From positions 20,196 to 84,195 of the forward strand of contig JANNZM010000076.1 of assembly GCA_031410595.1 (NCBI GenBank): a stretch of 64,000 nt of DNA, written 5' to 3'. Of this stretch, positions 33,064-41,620 are shown piece by piece; within the stretch, counting starts at the first letter, position 1, and every line of letters begins with the position of its first letter. The position numbers were made by a program, and so were the translations under genes. Source of the DNA: JANMCE01 sp031410595 (GTDB lineage: Bacteria > Actinomycetota > Acidimicrobiia > Acidimicrobiales > Ilumatobacteraceae). The notes under the pieces were generated by a model. It made no database searches and was not told the DNA's origin. It was given only the letters and a program-made list of their open reading frames with translations.

Positions 33064-33855
33064 ATGCAGATCACCGGAACAGTGTGTGTCGTCACCGGCG
33101 GGGCCAACGGTATCGGCCGGGCCCTGGCCAACGAGTTCGCCCGCCGAGGTGCCGCTTCGGTCGTGGTGGCGGACTTCGATATCGACCACGCGACCGCGGT
33201 GGCCGAGCGGATCGGTGGACTCGCCGTCGAGTGCGACGTGGCTCAGTCGGGCGCAATTGACGAGCTCGTCGGACGGGTTCGGGGTGTCTACGGGCGCATC
33301 GACGTGTTCTGCTCGAACGCGGGCGTCGCCGATCCGCCGGCGCTCGGTCTGGCCGCACCGCTAGAAGCGTTCGAGCGAGTGATTTCGATCAACATGGTTG
33401 CCCACTTGGCTGCAGCAAAGGCGGTCGTGCCGGAAATGGCGGAGCGGGGGAGTGGCTACCTGTTGCAGACGCTCTCATCCGCTGCGCTCATCGGTGGGCC
33501 CGCGCCGGCGGGGTACACGATGTCAAAGTTCGGTGCGCTTGGCCTGGCCGAGTGGCTGCGACTGCACTACCGCGACCGGGGCGTGCGGGTGTCGTGCCTG
33601 TGCCCGAACGCCGTCTACACCGGCATGCAGGGTCGCCCGAAAGATCTTGACTCACCCGCGGAGCTACCCGACCGCGCCGCGGCGATGGAGATGTTGCTGC
33701 CCGAAGACGTGGCCATCCAGACCGTCGACGCTATGGAGGGCCCCGAGCCATTCCTCATCCTCCCGCATCCCCGCGTCGGCGATTCCTTCGCCCGCAAAGC
33801 CGCCAACTACGACGAATGGCTCGCCCGCACCGCCGCCCGCCTCGCCCGCCTTTGA
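33064..33855 (+). CDS. SDR-family oxidoreductase
   Basis: A 263-residue SDR: VTGGANGIGRALANEFA, VVVADFDIDHATA (Asp, NAD-type), SNAGVADPPALG, LQTLSSAALIG and YTMSK. The C-terminal third (MEMLLPEDVAIQTVDAMEGP, FLILPHPRVGDSFARKAANY) is the form seen in SDRs annotated as acting on lipid or steroid alcohols. Divergent from the alcohol dehydrogenase. It is the last gene before an accessory-looking stretch. Confidence 0.9.
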   Translation: MQITGTVCVVTGGANGIGRALANEFARRGAASVVVADFDIDHATAVAERIGGLAVECDVAQSGAIDELVGRVRGVYGRIDVFCSNAGVADPPALGLAAPLEAFERVISINMVAHLAAAKAVVPEMAERGSGYLLQTLSSAALIGGPAPAGYTMSKFGALGLAEWLRLHYRDRGVRVSCLCPNAVYTGMQGRPKDLDSPAELPDRAAAMEMLLPEDVAIQTVDAMEGPEPFLILPHPRVGDSFARKAANYDEWLARTAARLARL

Positions 33856-34056
33856 GCGAACCCGGCCCACCTCCACGGACGTCTCAGAAACCGCTCGGTG
33901 GGTCGCAGTGAGACGTTGATTTTCGCGCACGGCTTTTGAAACGCCATCACGACCATTATGAGGTTGGTGCGTCGGCTGTCTCATAAAGGACCGTGGTGGA
34001 CACGATTTCGATTCTGACTATCGGGGAAGTGTTAGTGAGACCTCGTGGGCACCTGG
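33856..34056. repeat. Gene-free gap with an 8-bp inverted repeat
   Basis: About 200 bases without a gene between convergent coding regions. ACGTCTCA (33879-33886) and TGAGACGT (33909-33916) are exact inverted copies 22 bases apart and are followed by TTGATTTT, so they could form a weak terminator-like hairpin. Related short GTCTCA/TGAGAC pieces recur at about 33978 and 34036. I see no promoter, RNA gene or transposase here. The repeat may mark the edge of the accessory island 34057-37040. Confidence 0.4.
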
Positions 34057-36153
34057 CTACTTAGTGTTTGGCCTGAGGTTGCGTTGATCGAGGGTCTGGA
34101 GTTCGATGTTGGCACGTTTCGCTATCCGCAGTGCTTGGTCTGTTAGACCCTCGGGCATCTCGTCGGTGCACGCCATGATGTGGACGTCAGCCCCAATGGC
34201 GACGGACAGTTCGATGTCACGTTCGACGTTCTTGAACTCCTTGGCGGCGAGCTTGACCTCGCCAGCGACAATCTTGCCGTCCATGAACCCGAGCAGGTCG
34301 AGTTCGGCCGGTTTGCCTCGCACCACAACGTTCACACCGGGCAGGATGTAGGTGGTCGGGTCAATCGACTTGAGCGCTGCGATAGCGAGGAGGTGTCCGA
34401 CGACTCCATTGTCGCTGGCAGTGTCGAGCAGCGAGTTGAGCCGATAGTTCACCTTGACGGTGCCCGACTCGAGGACATGTGCCGCTTCGCCGCGGCAGCC
34501 TGGGCAAAGAACGTTGTCGTGGACGTCACTGAAGGCCTGGAATGATGTCAAGCCGCAGTGCGAGCAGCGAATCTCAAGGCCACGTGTCGCAAGACCGAGG
34601 GCCGACAGCCGTTCAAGGAGCGCAGCCGCGATGCCGGCCGTCACTCCGACTCGATCACCGACCTGTCGTGCCGACCGGGCACGACGCTGCATCCGGCCGC
34701 CCCATGCCCCTGCCAGTTGGATGAGTTCGCGGTCGGAGAGGTTCGAGCGAGACCGCTGCAACTCTCGGAACAGTTCCTTCGATCGTGGCGTAGTCATCTC
34801 ACGGACGGATTCGTTCATGCCTCGTGCCAAGAACTCTCCAGGGTCGACGAGGGCTAGAAGCGCTGCACCGTACTTTCCCTTGTCGGAGAGTTCGAACGGC
34901 TGGCTAACTGCCGCCTTGAGAACCTCGTCGTCCGTCGGTAGATGCACATCGAATTGATACCGATCGCTTGGGTGCGTGAGGAACTCGAGGTTTCCGTGCC
35001 GCCATGTTGCGGCGTGCATGAAAAGCTGAGCGACCCCAGGCCTGCGCGGTAACCGGAGTGCCGCGACTCCTGACAGGCGTGCTCGAACCCGCCCGCCCCC
35101 CAAGAACTTGATAGGCGACGCAAAGTCGAGTGTTGTAAGTCTTCCTTCCCACAGGTGAGCAAGCGTTGAGCATGGCAGTCCGTACTGTCGGTCGTGAAGC
35201 AACCAGTTCCGAGGGTCCGTGTTGATCCAGTAGGTCAGCGGTTCCGTCACGCTCGGCACCGAGCCCCCAATGATGTCCCATGTCAAGCGCGTCGAGGACT
35301 CACGCACGAGGCCGAATCGCGTTGCGATGGTGCCGAGTTGGTCTTCGCTCAGCGACAAGCTCGCCAGCACGACGCTGGGCGTCGACCGAATCCGTTGGCG
35401 AACTGCCTCCATGACACGGTCGGCGATCTCAAGCCAACCGTCCGTCTTCCACGGCAAGACGAACAGCGGCGACGAGAACGGTGGTGTTGCCAGCGCACGA
35501 AGATTCCAGAAAGTGCGGATGTCGCGAAGGTCGTTCGGCTTGACAACACAGATCGTGACAGGCCCAGGTATAGACCCGGACGGTGCAAATTCAAGAAACT
35601 CGCGCATTCCGAACCCAATCGGGGTATGGCCCAACAACTGGGCCCGGGCAACCTCGTCCGGCGTTCGCGCTCGCCGTACGCTGACGCCTTCGCGTAGCCA
35701 AGCGGCTTCGGAATCGCCAGACATTTCACCAGCCGCGGCGACTTCCCAGAGATCACGACACGATGGCAGAACCAGTTGCGTTCGCTTGTCGTCATGAGTG
35801 ATGGCGAGCGCGTGGATCGTCCTCGATGCCGAGCCCACGTGATCGACCCTGTCGATCGGGACGAGCGGAAGCCCCAGGGACGCTGCAGCACGATTGGCCA
35901 CCGCCTGATCTTCAATGCCGATGTTGACCGCAGCGTCCAACTGCAGGGTCGCGGCGATCTGTTGGTCGCCAGAGCGCACGCGCCCGGTCGGCGACACGGC
36001 AAGGATCGGTTCTGATTGTCCAGCCCATCGACTGGTTGCCTCCGCCACAGCACGGCGGAAGTCCTCCGGGCTATTCGCCCGGACCAGGTAAGCCACGCGG
36101 GTCGGCGAGAGTATGATGGTGACCTTTCGCTGCCCGGGATATGTCTCGCTCAT
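34057..36153 (-). CDS. Large protein with zinc ribbon and PD-(D/E)xK-like nuclease motif; function unknown
   Basis: A 698-residue protein not assigned to any family I know. Residues about 1-500 have no recognised domain; they contain many loops with charged and aromatic residues and may bind nucleic acid. Near 529-552 is a zinc ribbon, CSHCGL ... LCPGC. Near 616-633 comes ELDLLGFMDGKIVAGEVK, matching the D...(D/E)-x-K core of restriction-endonuclease-like folds, with a hydrophobic strand before it (ILPGVNVVVRG). ATG 36153 begins MSETYPGQRKV; TAATAAT about 10 nt upstream could be a -10 of a near-leaderless transcript. Neighbouring higBA and the surrounding catabolic genes suggest it was inserted. 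A defence nuclease is possible but is inference. Confidence 0.75.
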   Translation of the reverse strand: MSETYPGQRKVTIILSPTRVAYLVRANSPEDFRRAVAEATSRWAGQSEPILAVSPTGRVRSGDQQIAATLQLDAAVNIGIEDQAVANRAAASLGLPLVPIDRVDHVGSASRTIHALAITHDDKRTQLVLPSCRDLWEVAAAGEMSGDSEAAWLREGVSVRRARTPDEVARAQLLGHTPIGFGMREFLEFAPSGSIPGPVTICVVKPNDLRDIRTFWNLRALATPPFSSPLFVLPWKTDGWLEIADRVMEAVRQRIRSTPSVVLASLSLSEDQLGTIATRFGLVRESSTRLTWDIIGGSVPSVTEPLTYWINTDPRNWLLHDRQYGLPCSTLAHLWEGRLTTLDFASPIKFLGGGRVRARLSGVAALRLPRRPGVAQLFMHAATWRHGNLEFLTHPSDRYQFDVHLPTDDEVLKAAVSQPFELSDKGKYGAALLALVDPGEFLARGMNESVREMTTPRSKELFRELQRSRSNLSDRELIQLAGAWGGRMQRRARSARQVGDRVGVTAGIAAALLERLSALGLATRGLEIRCSHCGLTSFQAFSDVHDNVLCPGCRGEAAHVLESGTVKVNYRLNSLLDTASDNGVVGHLLAIAALKSIDPTTYILPGVNVVVRGKPAELDLLGFMDGKIVAGEVKLAAKEFKNVERDIELSVAIGADVHIMACTDEMPEGLTDQALRIAKRANIELQTLDQRNLRPNTK

Positions 36154-36361
36154 CAGTGAATTATTACGGCTCGGCCTGTCCGAATGGCGGACATTTGCAC
36201 CGATGTTGCAGTGAACATCGGAACGAGTGTCCCTGGCCACCCAATCGTGTTCTCATGTCGACGCGAAGCTTGTCACTAGCTTCTGGACGTGTTTTTTCGC
36301 CGGGCCGATGGCTCCAGAGAACCCGCGAGTGCTATCGCGGCGCTGGTCAGGCGGGCAGTGG
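36154..36361. promoter_or_regulatory. Gap with a perfect 8-bp inverted repeat at 36200-36221
   Basis: This 208-base gap contains CCGATGTT-GCAGTG-AACATCGG (36200-36221), an exact inverted repeat with a 6-base loop, 47 bases upstream of the start of the 698-residue gene. It could be an operator for that gene or a hairpin in a read-through transcript. No further open frame of note is seen in the gap. Confidence 0.45.
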
Positions 36362-36673
36362 CTAGCTCCCTGCTTTGAGGGTGAAGGAGATGTTGATGTC
36401 GCCGTTCAGCGCATCGGCAATCTTCTGGAGTGAGGTGAGCGTGGCGGCGACGTGGCCGGCCTCGATTCGAGCGACTACGGGTTGGCTCGTGCGCATTCTG
36501 AGGGCGAGTTCGCGTTGGGAGAGGCCTGCTGCTTCTCGTGCGTCTCGGACGATTTCTCCCACCCGAGCGGCGAGGGAGGCTTGCCGGTAGGCGTGTTCGA
36601 ATTCTTCGCGTTGCTCGGTGGTCATTGACGCAAGCCGTCGTTGGTGAAGTTCGCTCATGGTGATGCGAGTCAT
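36362..36673 (-). CDS. higA: HigA-type antitoxin (XRE helix-turn-helix)
   Basis: A 103-residue protein starting MTRITMSELHQRRLASM. The helix-turn-helix is residues about 45-95: IVRDAREAAGLSQRELALRM, then RTSQPVVARIEAGHVAATLTSLQKIA, a classic XRE domain with DNA-contacting SQPVVARIE. It neutralises the toxin encoded just upstream and should repress the operon at the direct repeats before the toxin gene. ATG 36673 overlaps the toxin TGA by four bases. Confidence 0.88.
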   Translation of the reverse strand: MTRITMSELHQRRLASMTTEQREEFEHAYRQASLAARVGEIVRDAREAAGLSQRELALRMRTSQPVVARIEAGHVAATLTSLQKIADALNGDINISFTLKAGS

Positions 36674-37011
36674 GGTTCGTTCCTTTCGCCGTGTTCGTGG
36701 TCCGCGATGCATGGGCGCATCGCTTGTCGTGCCCTTTGGACTTCGTGTCGTTCGTTGTTACGTTGCTTACGGAAGGTGGTGAGGAGCACAGCCCGCCGGT
36801 TCGGGGCAAAGTAGTAAGCGATGCGCCAAGCCACCCGGTCGATGTCGAAGCGAAGCTCGTAGAGCCCATCGCCGAGCGATTTTGACCAGGGCTCCCGGAT
36901 CGCTGCTCCCATACGTTCGAGTCGGTCTATCTGCACGCGCAGGGTTGCGTAGTTCGCGTCGGTGAGCGAGTCGATCCATTCTTCGACCTCCGTTTCGAGT
37001 TCGACTTCCAT
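36670..37011 (-). CDS. higB: HigB/Gp49-type RelE-superfamily toxin
   Basis: A 113-residue protein starting MEVELETEVEEWIDSL. LGDGLYELRFDIDRVAWRIAYYF followed by RAVLLTTFRKQRN is the core of phage Gp49-like/HigB toxins, including the conserved L-x-E-L-R-F and the basic F-x-K-Q segment. It would cut mRNA on the ribosome. Toxin first, antitoxin second is the usual higBA order. The gene is the upstream one of the pair and has a strong repeat-type operator before it. Confidence 0.85.
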   Translation of the reverse strand: MEVELETEVEEWIDSLTDANYATLRVQIDRLERMGAAIREPWSKSLGDGLYELRFDIDRVAWRIAYYFAPNRRAVLLTTFRKQRNNERHEVQRARQAMRPCIADHEHGERNEP

Positions 37012-37015
37012 CGTC

Positions 37016-37036
37016 AACGATATCTTAAACGATATC
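37016..37036. promoter_or_regulatory. Repeat operator of higBA
   Basis: AACGATATC occurs twice in direct orientation (37016-37024 and 37028-37036). Read as an inverted repeat, CGATATC-TTAAAC-GATATCG is perfect. It lies 5 bases upstream of the higB start. TAAGAT on the minus strand inside it fits a -10 hexamer. This is the expected binding place of the HigA/HigB complex. Confidence 0.55.
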
Positions 37037-37132
37037 GCCGGCGTGGGGGATTCGGCCGATATTGCACGACGGTCTGCATAGCCCGAGTATGACCAAACAG
37101 GCCAAACAAGGCAAGGAGTCGCGCTCGCTGAG

Positions 37133-38059
37133 TTAGCTGAAGGGTTGCAGGCCGGGGGCGCGGGTTTTGAAGATTTCGGTGGCGAAACGGTCGCCGAGTT
37201 TGGTGGCGTCCCAGCGCTTGCCGCCGTTGAGGATGGTGATGTCTTGCGTCCAGCCACCCATCAGAGAGAGTCGCTCGCCCATGGCCCGTATGATGTGGCC
37301 GCTCACATGGCTGGCTTCGTCGCTGCACAGCCAGGCCACTACCGGTGAGCACAGTGACGGGTCCATGGCGTCGAATTCGTCATCGCCGTACTCGTCGGGC
37401 TCACGCACTGCGCTTCCGTCACCGGCAACGCCAGCTGACAGGCGAGTGATGCCGCCAGGGCTGATGCAGTTCACCGTCACGCCGATGCGGGAAAGCTCCA
37501 AATTCAACGTGAGTGTCAGGCCGGCGAGAGCGGACTTGGCGGTCGCGTAGTTGGTCTGGCCGAAGTTGCCAAGCAGACCTGCACCCGAGGTGGTGTTGAT
37601 GATGCGGCCAAAGACCTTGCCGTCGCCAGCTTTGGCCCGGTCACGCCAGTGCTGCGACGCGGCCCGGCACAACAGCCAAGATCCACGCACATGCACCCGC
37701 ATGACCAGATCGAAGTCGGCCGCCGACATGTTCCAGATCACGCGGTCACGCACGATGCCTGCGTTGTTCACCAGGATGTCGAGCCGACCGTATTCATCGA
37801 TGGCCTGCTGCACCATGGCGGCCGCTTGCTCCTCATCGCTGACGTCGCCGTAGTTCGATGACGCCACGCCGCCACGGGACCGGATCAAGTCGGCAACAAC
37901 GTCCGCGTCACGACCGGATCCTTCGCCACCAACCGATGACCCGAGGTCGTTCACGATGACCGTTGCACCGTGCTTGGCCAGTTCGACGGCGTGGCCTCGG
38001 CCGATGCCGTGACCGGCGCCGGTGACGAGCGCGATCTTGCCTTCGAGAAGTCGTCCCAT
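37133..38059 (-). CDS. SDR-family oxidoreductase (HSD17B4-type 3-hydroxyacyl-CoA dehydrogenase)
   Basis: A 308-residue SDR of the type found in peroxisomal multifunctional enzyme 2: VTGAGHGIGRGHAVELAKHG followed by VIVNDLGSSVGGEGSGRD, then VNNAGIVRDRVIWNM, INTTSGAGLLGNFGQ and YATAK. The NDLG..GEG insert is diagnostic of this subgroup, which oxidises 3-hydroxyacyl-CoAs. Residues from about 200 (DEFDAMDPSLCSPVVAWLCS) complete it. ATG 38059 has AAAGGGAG 8 nt upstream. Divergent from the double acyl-CoA dehydrogenase across a perfect operator. Confidence 0.9.
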   Translation of the reverse strand: MGRLLEGKIALVTGAGHGIGRGHAVELAKHGATVIVNDLGSSVGGEGSGRDADVVADLIRSRGGVASSNYGDVSDEEQAAAMVQQAIDEYGRLDILVNNAGIVRDRVIWNMSAADFDLVMRVHVRGSWLLCRAASQHWRDRAKAGDGKVFGRIINTTSGAGLLGNFGQTNYATAKSALAGLTLTLNLELSRIGVTVNCISPGGITRLSAGVAGDGSAVREPDEYGDDEFDAMDPSLCSPVVAWLCSDEASHVSGHIIRAMGERLSLMGGWTQDITILNGGKRWDATKLGDRFATEIFKTRAPGLQPFS

Positions 38060-38116
38060 GATATGGCTCCCTTTCGTGGCCGTCGCTGACGGTGCGGCGG
38101 CGGTTTCGTTCGCGTT

Positions 38117-38130
38117 TGACACTAGTGTCA
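38117..38130. promoter_or_regulatory. Operator palindrome TGACACTAGTGTCA
   Basis: A perfect 14-bp palindrome in the 144-bp divergent gap between the SDR (start 38059) and the FadE34-like gene (start 38204). It shares TGAC-N6-GTCA, with an AG inside the right half of the spacer, with sites at 21823, 45627 and 63499. On the plus strand it runs into GATACCGT, where TACCGT could be a -10. This is the strongest single operator candidate in the window. Confidence 0.7.
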
Positions 38131-38203
38131 GATACCGTACCGATGCCGCCTTGGGGGCGGCGACGAGTTCTCTGTCGAATCTGCTTACCTGGAGGTTGTC
38201 TCG

Positions 38204-40360
38204 ATGCCCATCGCACTGACTGAGGATCGTCGGGAGCTCTCGTCCGTTGCCCGCTCCTTCCTCGCTGATCGCGACGCGCTCGGTGCTGCGCGGGCATTGC
38301 TCGACGCACCGGCTGAGTCATTGCCAGTCTTCTGGACAGAATTGTGCGGCCTTGGCTGGACCGGCCTGCACCTGCCCGAAGCGTTCGGCGGCTCGGGCTA
38401 CGGACTGTCCGAATTGGTCTGTGTCATCGAAGAACTCGGCCGCGTCGCCGCCCCTGGCCCGTTCCTGGCTACCGTTGCCGCCTCGGCCACAATCGATGCC
38501 GTAGGTTCAGACGCACAGAAGGCGGCCTTCTTGCCGGGCCTCGCGGACGGTTCCGTTGTGGGTGCACTCGGCCTGGGCGGGACCTTGACTCGTGCCGCTG
38601 ACGGCACGCTCAGCGGGGCGTCGGGTCTGGTGCTCGCCGGCGGGCTGGCGCACGTCTTCCTCCTGCAGGCCGGTGATGATCTTGTCATCGTTCCGGCGGC
38701 GGACGTCACCGTCACGCCGCTCGGGAAAATGGATCCGACCCGCCGCGTTGTGCGTGTCTCAGCCGTGGGAACCAGCGTCGTCCCCGATGATCATGTGATC
38801 GTCGGGGGCGCACGGGTGGCAACCACGGTGCTCCGAGCGCTCGCCTCGGCCGAAGCTGCCGGTGGCGCGGCGGCCTGCACCGAAATGGCCGTCGCCTACG
38901 CCAAGGTGCGTGAGCAATTCGGCCGCACCATCTCGTACTTCCAGGCCGTGAAACACCATTGCGCCAACATGCTGGTCGATGCCGAACTTGCCGCCGCAGG
39001 CGCGTGGGACGCGGCTCGAGTCGGCGTGACGGGCGACCGTGGAGCGCTGACGGCGGCCTTGGCTGCCGCCGGGGCCATGCCCGGCTATCGGCGTTGCGCC
39101 GAAAAGAACATCCAGATCCTCGGCGGTATCGGGTTCACGTGGGAGCACGACGCGCATCTCTACCTGCGCCGTGCGGCAGTTCTGGCTGCGATCACCGGAG
39201 CCGATCACGCCGCGCTGCTCGATGCTGCGGCACTGATAGCGGCCGGTGTCGACACGGACGAGAGCGTGGAACTGCCTGCCGAGGCCGAAACCTACCGAAG
39301 CGAAGCCCGTGCATTCGGCGCGAGCTACGCGGCGTTGCCGGCGGCCGATCGCATTGAAGCGATGATCCAGTCCGGCTACTACATGCCTCATTGGCCCAAG
39401 CCCTACGGTCGGGCCGCGGGGCCGGTGGAGCAGCTCGTTATCGATGAGGAATTGCCCGACCTCGAGCGTCCGAATCTGGGTATTGGCTCGTGGGTGCTAC
39501 TGACGCTCATCCAGCACGCCACCCCTGAACAGGCCGAGCGCTGGATTCTTCCCAGCCTGCGTGAGGAAATGCGATGGTGCCAGCTGTTCAGTGAGCCCAA
39601 CGCCGGTTCCGACGCGGCCGCGATCGCCACCAAGGCCACTCGCGTCGAGGGTGGCTGGCTCATCACTGGCCAGAAGGTCTGGACGAGCGACGCAATGCAC
39701 TGCAACCGAGGTCTGTGCACCGTGCGTACCGACCCCGATGCCGCCAAGCATGCCGGGGTGTCGACCTTCGCGGTTGACCTGACATCGAAGGGCGTCGAGG
39801 TTCGCCCGCTGCGTGAGATCACCGGCGAATCGCTCTTCAACGAAGTCTTCTTCGACGACGTGTTCGTGCCCGATGACGATGTCGTCGGCCCCATCAACCA
39901 GGGCTGGACCGTGGCCCGAGCCACCCTCGGAAACGAGCGCGTGTCAATCGGTGGCAACGTTGGCCGCCTCGATCGCACCTCTCCGGCCGAGTTGGTGGCG
40001 ATGGCCAACGACTTCCACCCCGGTGACTCGGCCTCGTTGGTGGAAGCGGCGTTGATTGCTACCGAAGCCCACGCCATGCAGGCGCTCAACCTGCGCAATG
40101 TGATGCGTGCCATCGTCGGCGGCCCGCCCGGGCCCGAAGGTGCGATCACCAAGCTGTTGTCGGCCGAACATCAGCAGCGGGCATCGGGCGCCGCGATGAA
40201 GCTGGCCGGCGAGGCGGCCATCGCCGGCGATGACCCCCGCTTCGCCTTCCAATATCTCTTCGCCAAGTGCCTCACCATCGCCGGCGGCACCTCCGAAATC
40301 GTCCGCAACATCATCGCCGAACGCATCCTCGGCATGCCCCGCGACCCCCTCGCCCGCTAG
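38204..40360 (+). CDS. Double-domain acyl-CoA dehydrogenase (FadE34-like)
   Basis: A 718-residue protein made of two acyl-CoA dehydrogenase units in one chain. Unit 1 (1 to about 350) has LPEAFGGSGYGLSEL, VAYAKVREQFGRTISYFQAV and IQILGGIGFTWEHDAHLYLRR. Unit 2 (about 360-718) has CQLFSEPNAGSDAAAIATKA, FNEVFFDDVFVPDDDVVG and AGGTSEIVRNIIAERILGMP. Mycobacterial FadE34 has this length and layout and acts on steroid side-chain CoA esters; it equals a fused alpha-beta pair. Here it is followed by a crotonase and an Ltp2-type pair, fitting side-chain oxidation. Signature residues look intact in both units. Confidence 0.88.
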   Translation: MPIALTEDRRELSSVARSFLADRDALGAARALLDAPAESLPVFWTELCGLGWTGLHLPEAFGGSGYGLSELVCVIEELGRVAAPGPFLATVAASATIDAVGSDAQKAAFLPGLADGSVVGALGLGGTLTRAADGTLSGASGLVLAGGLAHVFLLQAGDDLVIVPAADVTVTPLGKMDPTRRVVRVSAVGTSVVPDDHVIVGGARVATTVLRALASAEAAGGAAACTEMAVAYAKVREQFGRTISYFQAVKHHCANMLVDAELAAAGAWDAARVGVTGDRGALTAALAAAGAMPGYRRCAEKNIQILGGIGFTWEHDAHLYLRRAAVLAAITGADHAALLDAAALIAAGVDTDESVELPAEAETYRSEARAFGASYAALPAADRIEAMIQSGYYMPHWPKPYGRAAGPVEQLVIDEELPDLERPNLGIGSWVLLTLIQHATPEQAERWILPSLREEMRWCQLFSEPNAGSDAAAIATKATRVEGGWLITGQKVWTSDAMHCNRGLCTVRTDPDAAKHAGVSTFAVDLTSKGVEVRPLREITGESLFNEVFFDDVFVPDDDVVGPINQGWTVARATLGNERVSIGGNVGRLDRTSPAELVAMANDFHPGDSASLVEAALIATEAHAMQALNLRNVMRAIVGGPPGPEGAITKLLSAEHQQRASGAAMKLAGEAAIAGDDPRFAFQYLFAKCLTIAGGTSEIVRNIIAERILGMPRDPLAR

Positions 40361-40380
40361 AACGAACTGAGGAATCACCT

Positions 40381-41124
40381 GTGTCTGTGCTTGCTGAATT
40401 GCGAGATGGCTCGCTCGTACTCACGCTGAACCGGCCGACCGCCGGCAATTCGCTGAACCCGGCAGTGGGCCAGGGTCTGGTCGACGCGCTTGCCGATGCG
40501 GCCACCAATCCCGAGATCCGATCGATCATCGTGACCGGTGCCGGCGAAAAGGTTTTCTGCGCCGGCATGGATTTGAAAGCGTTCGCCGCGGGCGAGGACA
40601 TGACGCTGGTCGGAACCGGCCTCGCCATGCTCGCGGCCTGCCCGAAGCCCGTTATCGCTGCTGTCAACGGCCACGCGGTTGCCGGTGGTTTCGAGGTCAT
40701 GATGCGCTGCGACCTCGTCGTCGCTGCCGATCATGCCCGCTTCGGCATCCCAGAGGTCAAGCGTGGTCTCGTTGCCGCCGGTGGTGGCACCACGTTGCCC
40801 CGCCGTATCCCGCTGGGCGTCGCCCTCGAACTCGGCCTGACCGGTGAGACGATGTCGGCCGAGCGGGCCATGGAACTTGGTCTCGTCAATCGTGTTGTGC
40901 CCGCAGCCGAGGTCATGGACGCCGCGCTCGCGTTGGCGGCGCTGATCAACGCCAACGGTCCGCTGGCCGTGCAAGCCACGAAGCGGTTGATGCTCGAAGA
41001 AGTTGGTCAGGACAACTCGGCTCACATTCGTGAAGTCACCGGCCCCGTGTTCGCCAGCGCTGATGCCCGTGAGGGCGCCGTCGCCTTCGCCGAGAAGCGC
41101 CCGCCGGTCTGGCAAGGCCGCTAG
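40381..41124 (+). CDS. Enoyl-CoA hydratase/isomerase
   Basis: A 247-residue crotonase of normal length. LTLNRPTAGNSLNP, VTGAGEKVFCAGMDLKAFAAG (first oxyanion loop), AAVNGHAVAGGFEVMMRCDL and FGIPEVKRGLVAAGGGTTLPRR are all present, and it ends AFAEKRPPVWQGR. It adds water to the double bond formed by an acyl-CoA dehydrogenase. GTG 40381 follows the FadE34-like stop by 20 nt with AGGAAT just upstream; the frame continues backward only through the neighbour's shadow. Confidence 0.93.
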   Translation: MSVLAELRDGSLVLTLNRPTAGNSLNPAVGQGLVDALADAATNPEIRSIIVTGAGEKVFCAGMDLKAFAAGEDMTLVGTGLAMLAACPKPVIAAVNGHAVAGGFEVMMRCDLVVAADHARFGIPEVKRGLVAAGGGTTLPRRIPLGVALELGLTGETMSAERAMELGLVNRVVPAAEVMDAALALAALINANGPLAVQATKRLMLEEVGQDNSAHIREVTGPVFASADAREGAVAFAEKRPPVWQGR

Positions 41125-41185
41125 ATGCCCTTCACCGACGCAGGGCTCATCTGATGCACGACACGTACGCAGGAACGGGGATCTG

Positions 41186-41620
41186 ATGCCGCTGCAACCA
41201 ATACCGAGCGTCAACGAAGATACGGCCGCTTTTTGGGAAGGCGGAGCGACCGGCCAGTTGATGATCCATCGCTGCCGCACGTGTCGAGCCTGGTTCCATC
41301 CACCCGCACCCGTGTGCGCCGAGTGCCTATCGCTCGACGTGGGCCCCGAGGCTGCATCGGGCAAGGCAACGGTGGTGGCCTATTCGGTGAACTATCAGCC
41401 GTGGGCCCCCGACATGGTGGTGCCCTACGTGATTGGTTACGTGCTGCTCGATGATGCTGCGCCGGTGCAGCTGACGACCCGTTTCGTGGACGTGGCGCCA
41501 GAGGACATGGCCGTCGGTATGCCCGTCGAAGTGGTGTTCGAGCAGCACGAAGACATCTACCTGCAACTGTTCCGCCCGGTCGCAGCGTCCGGCACCACGA
41601 CCACGAAGGACCAGGCATGA
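41186..41620 (+). CDS. Zn-ribbon/OB-fold (DUF35) protein, partner of the thiolase-fold protein
   Basis: A 144-residue DUF35 protein. The N-terminal helices end in FWEGGATGQLMIHRCRTCRA; C-x2-C (CRTC) and C-x2-C (CAEC) form the rubredoxin-like zinc ribbon, and GKATVVAYSVNYQPWAPD starts the OB-fold that binds CoA. DUF35 proteins pair with SCP-x/Ltp2-type thiolase-fold proteins; in steroid degraders the complex performs retro-aldol cleavage. Its stop overlaps the next ATG (41617-41620), as expected for a stoichiometric pair. Confidence 0.9.
   Translation: MPLQPIPSVNEDTAAFWEGGATGQLMIHRCRTCRAWFHPPAPVCAECLSLDVGPEAASGKATVVAYSVNYQPWAPDMVVPYVIGYVLLDDAAPVQLTTRFVDVAPEDMAVGMPVEVVFEQHEDIYLQLFRPVAASGTTTTKDQA

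Noticed and set aside
33978..34045. Possible insertion-sequence end (TGTCTCATAAAGG and nearby TGAGACC)
   Set aside because: Only short GTCTCA-type matches, no transposase frame, no matching second end and no target duplication.
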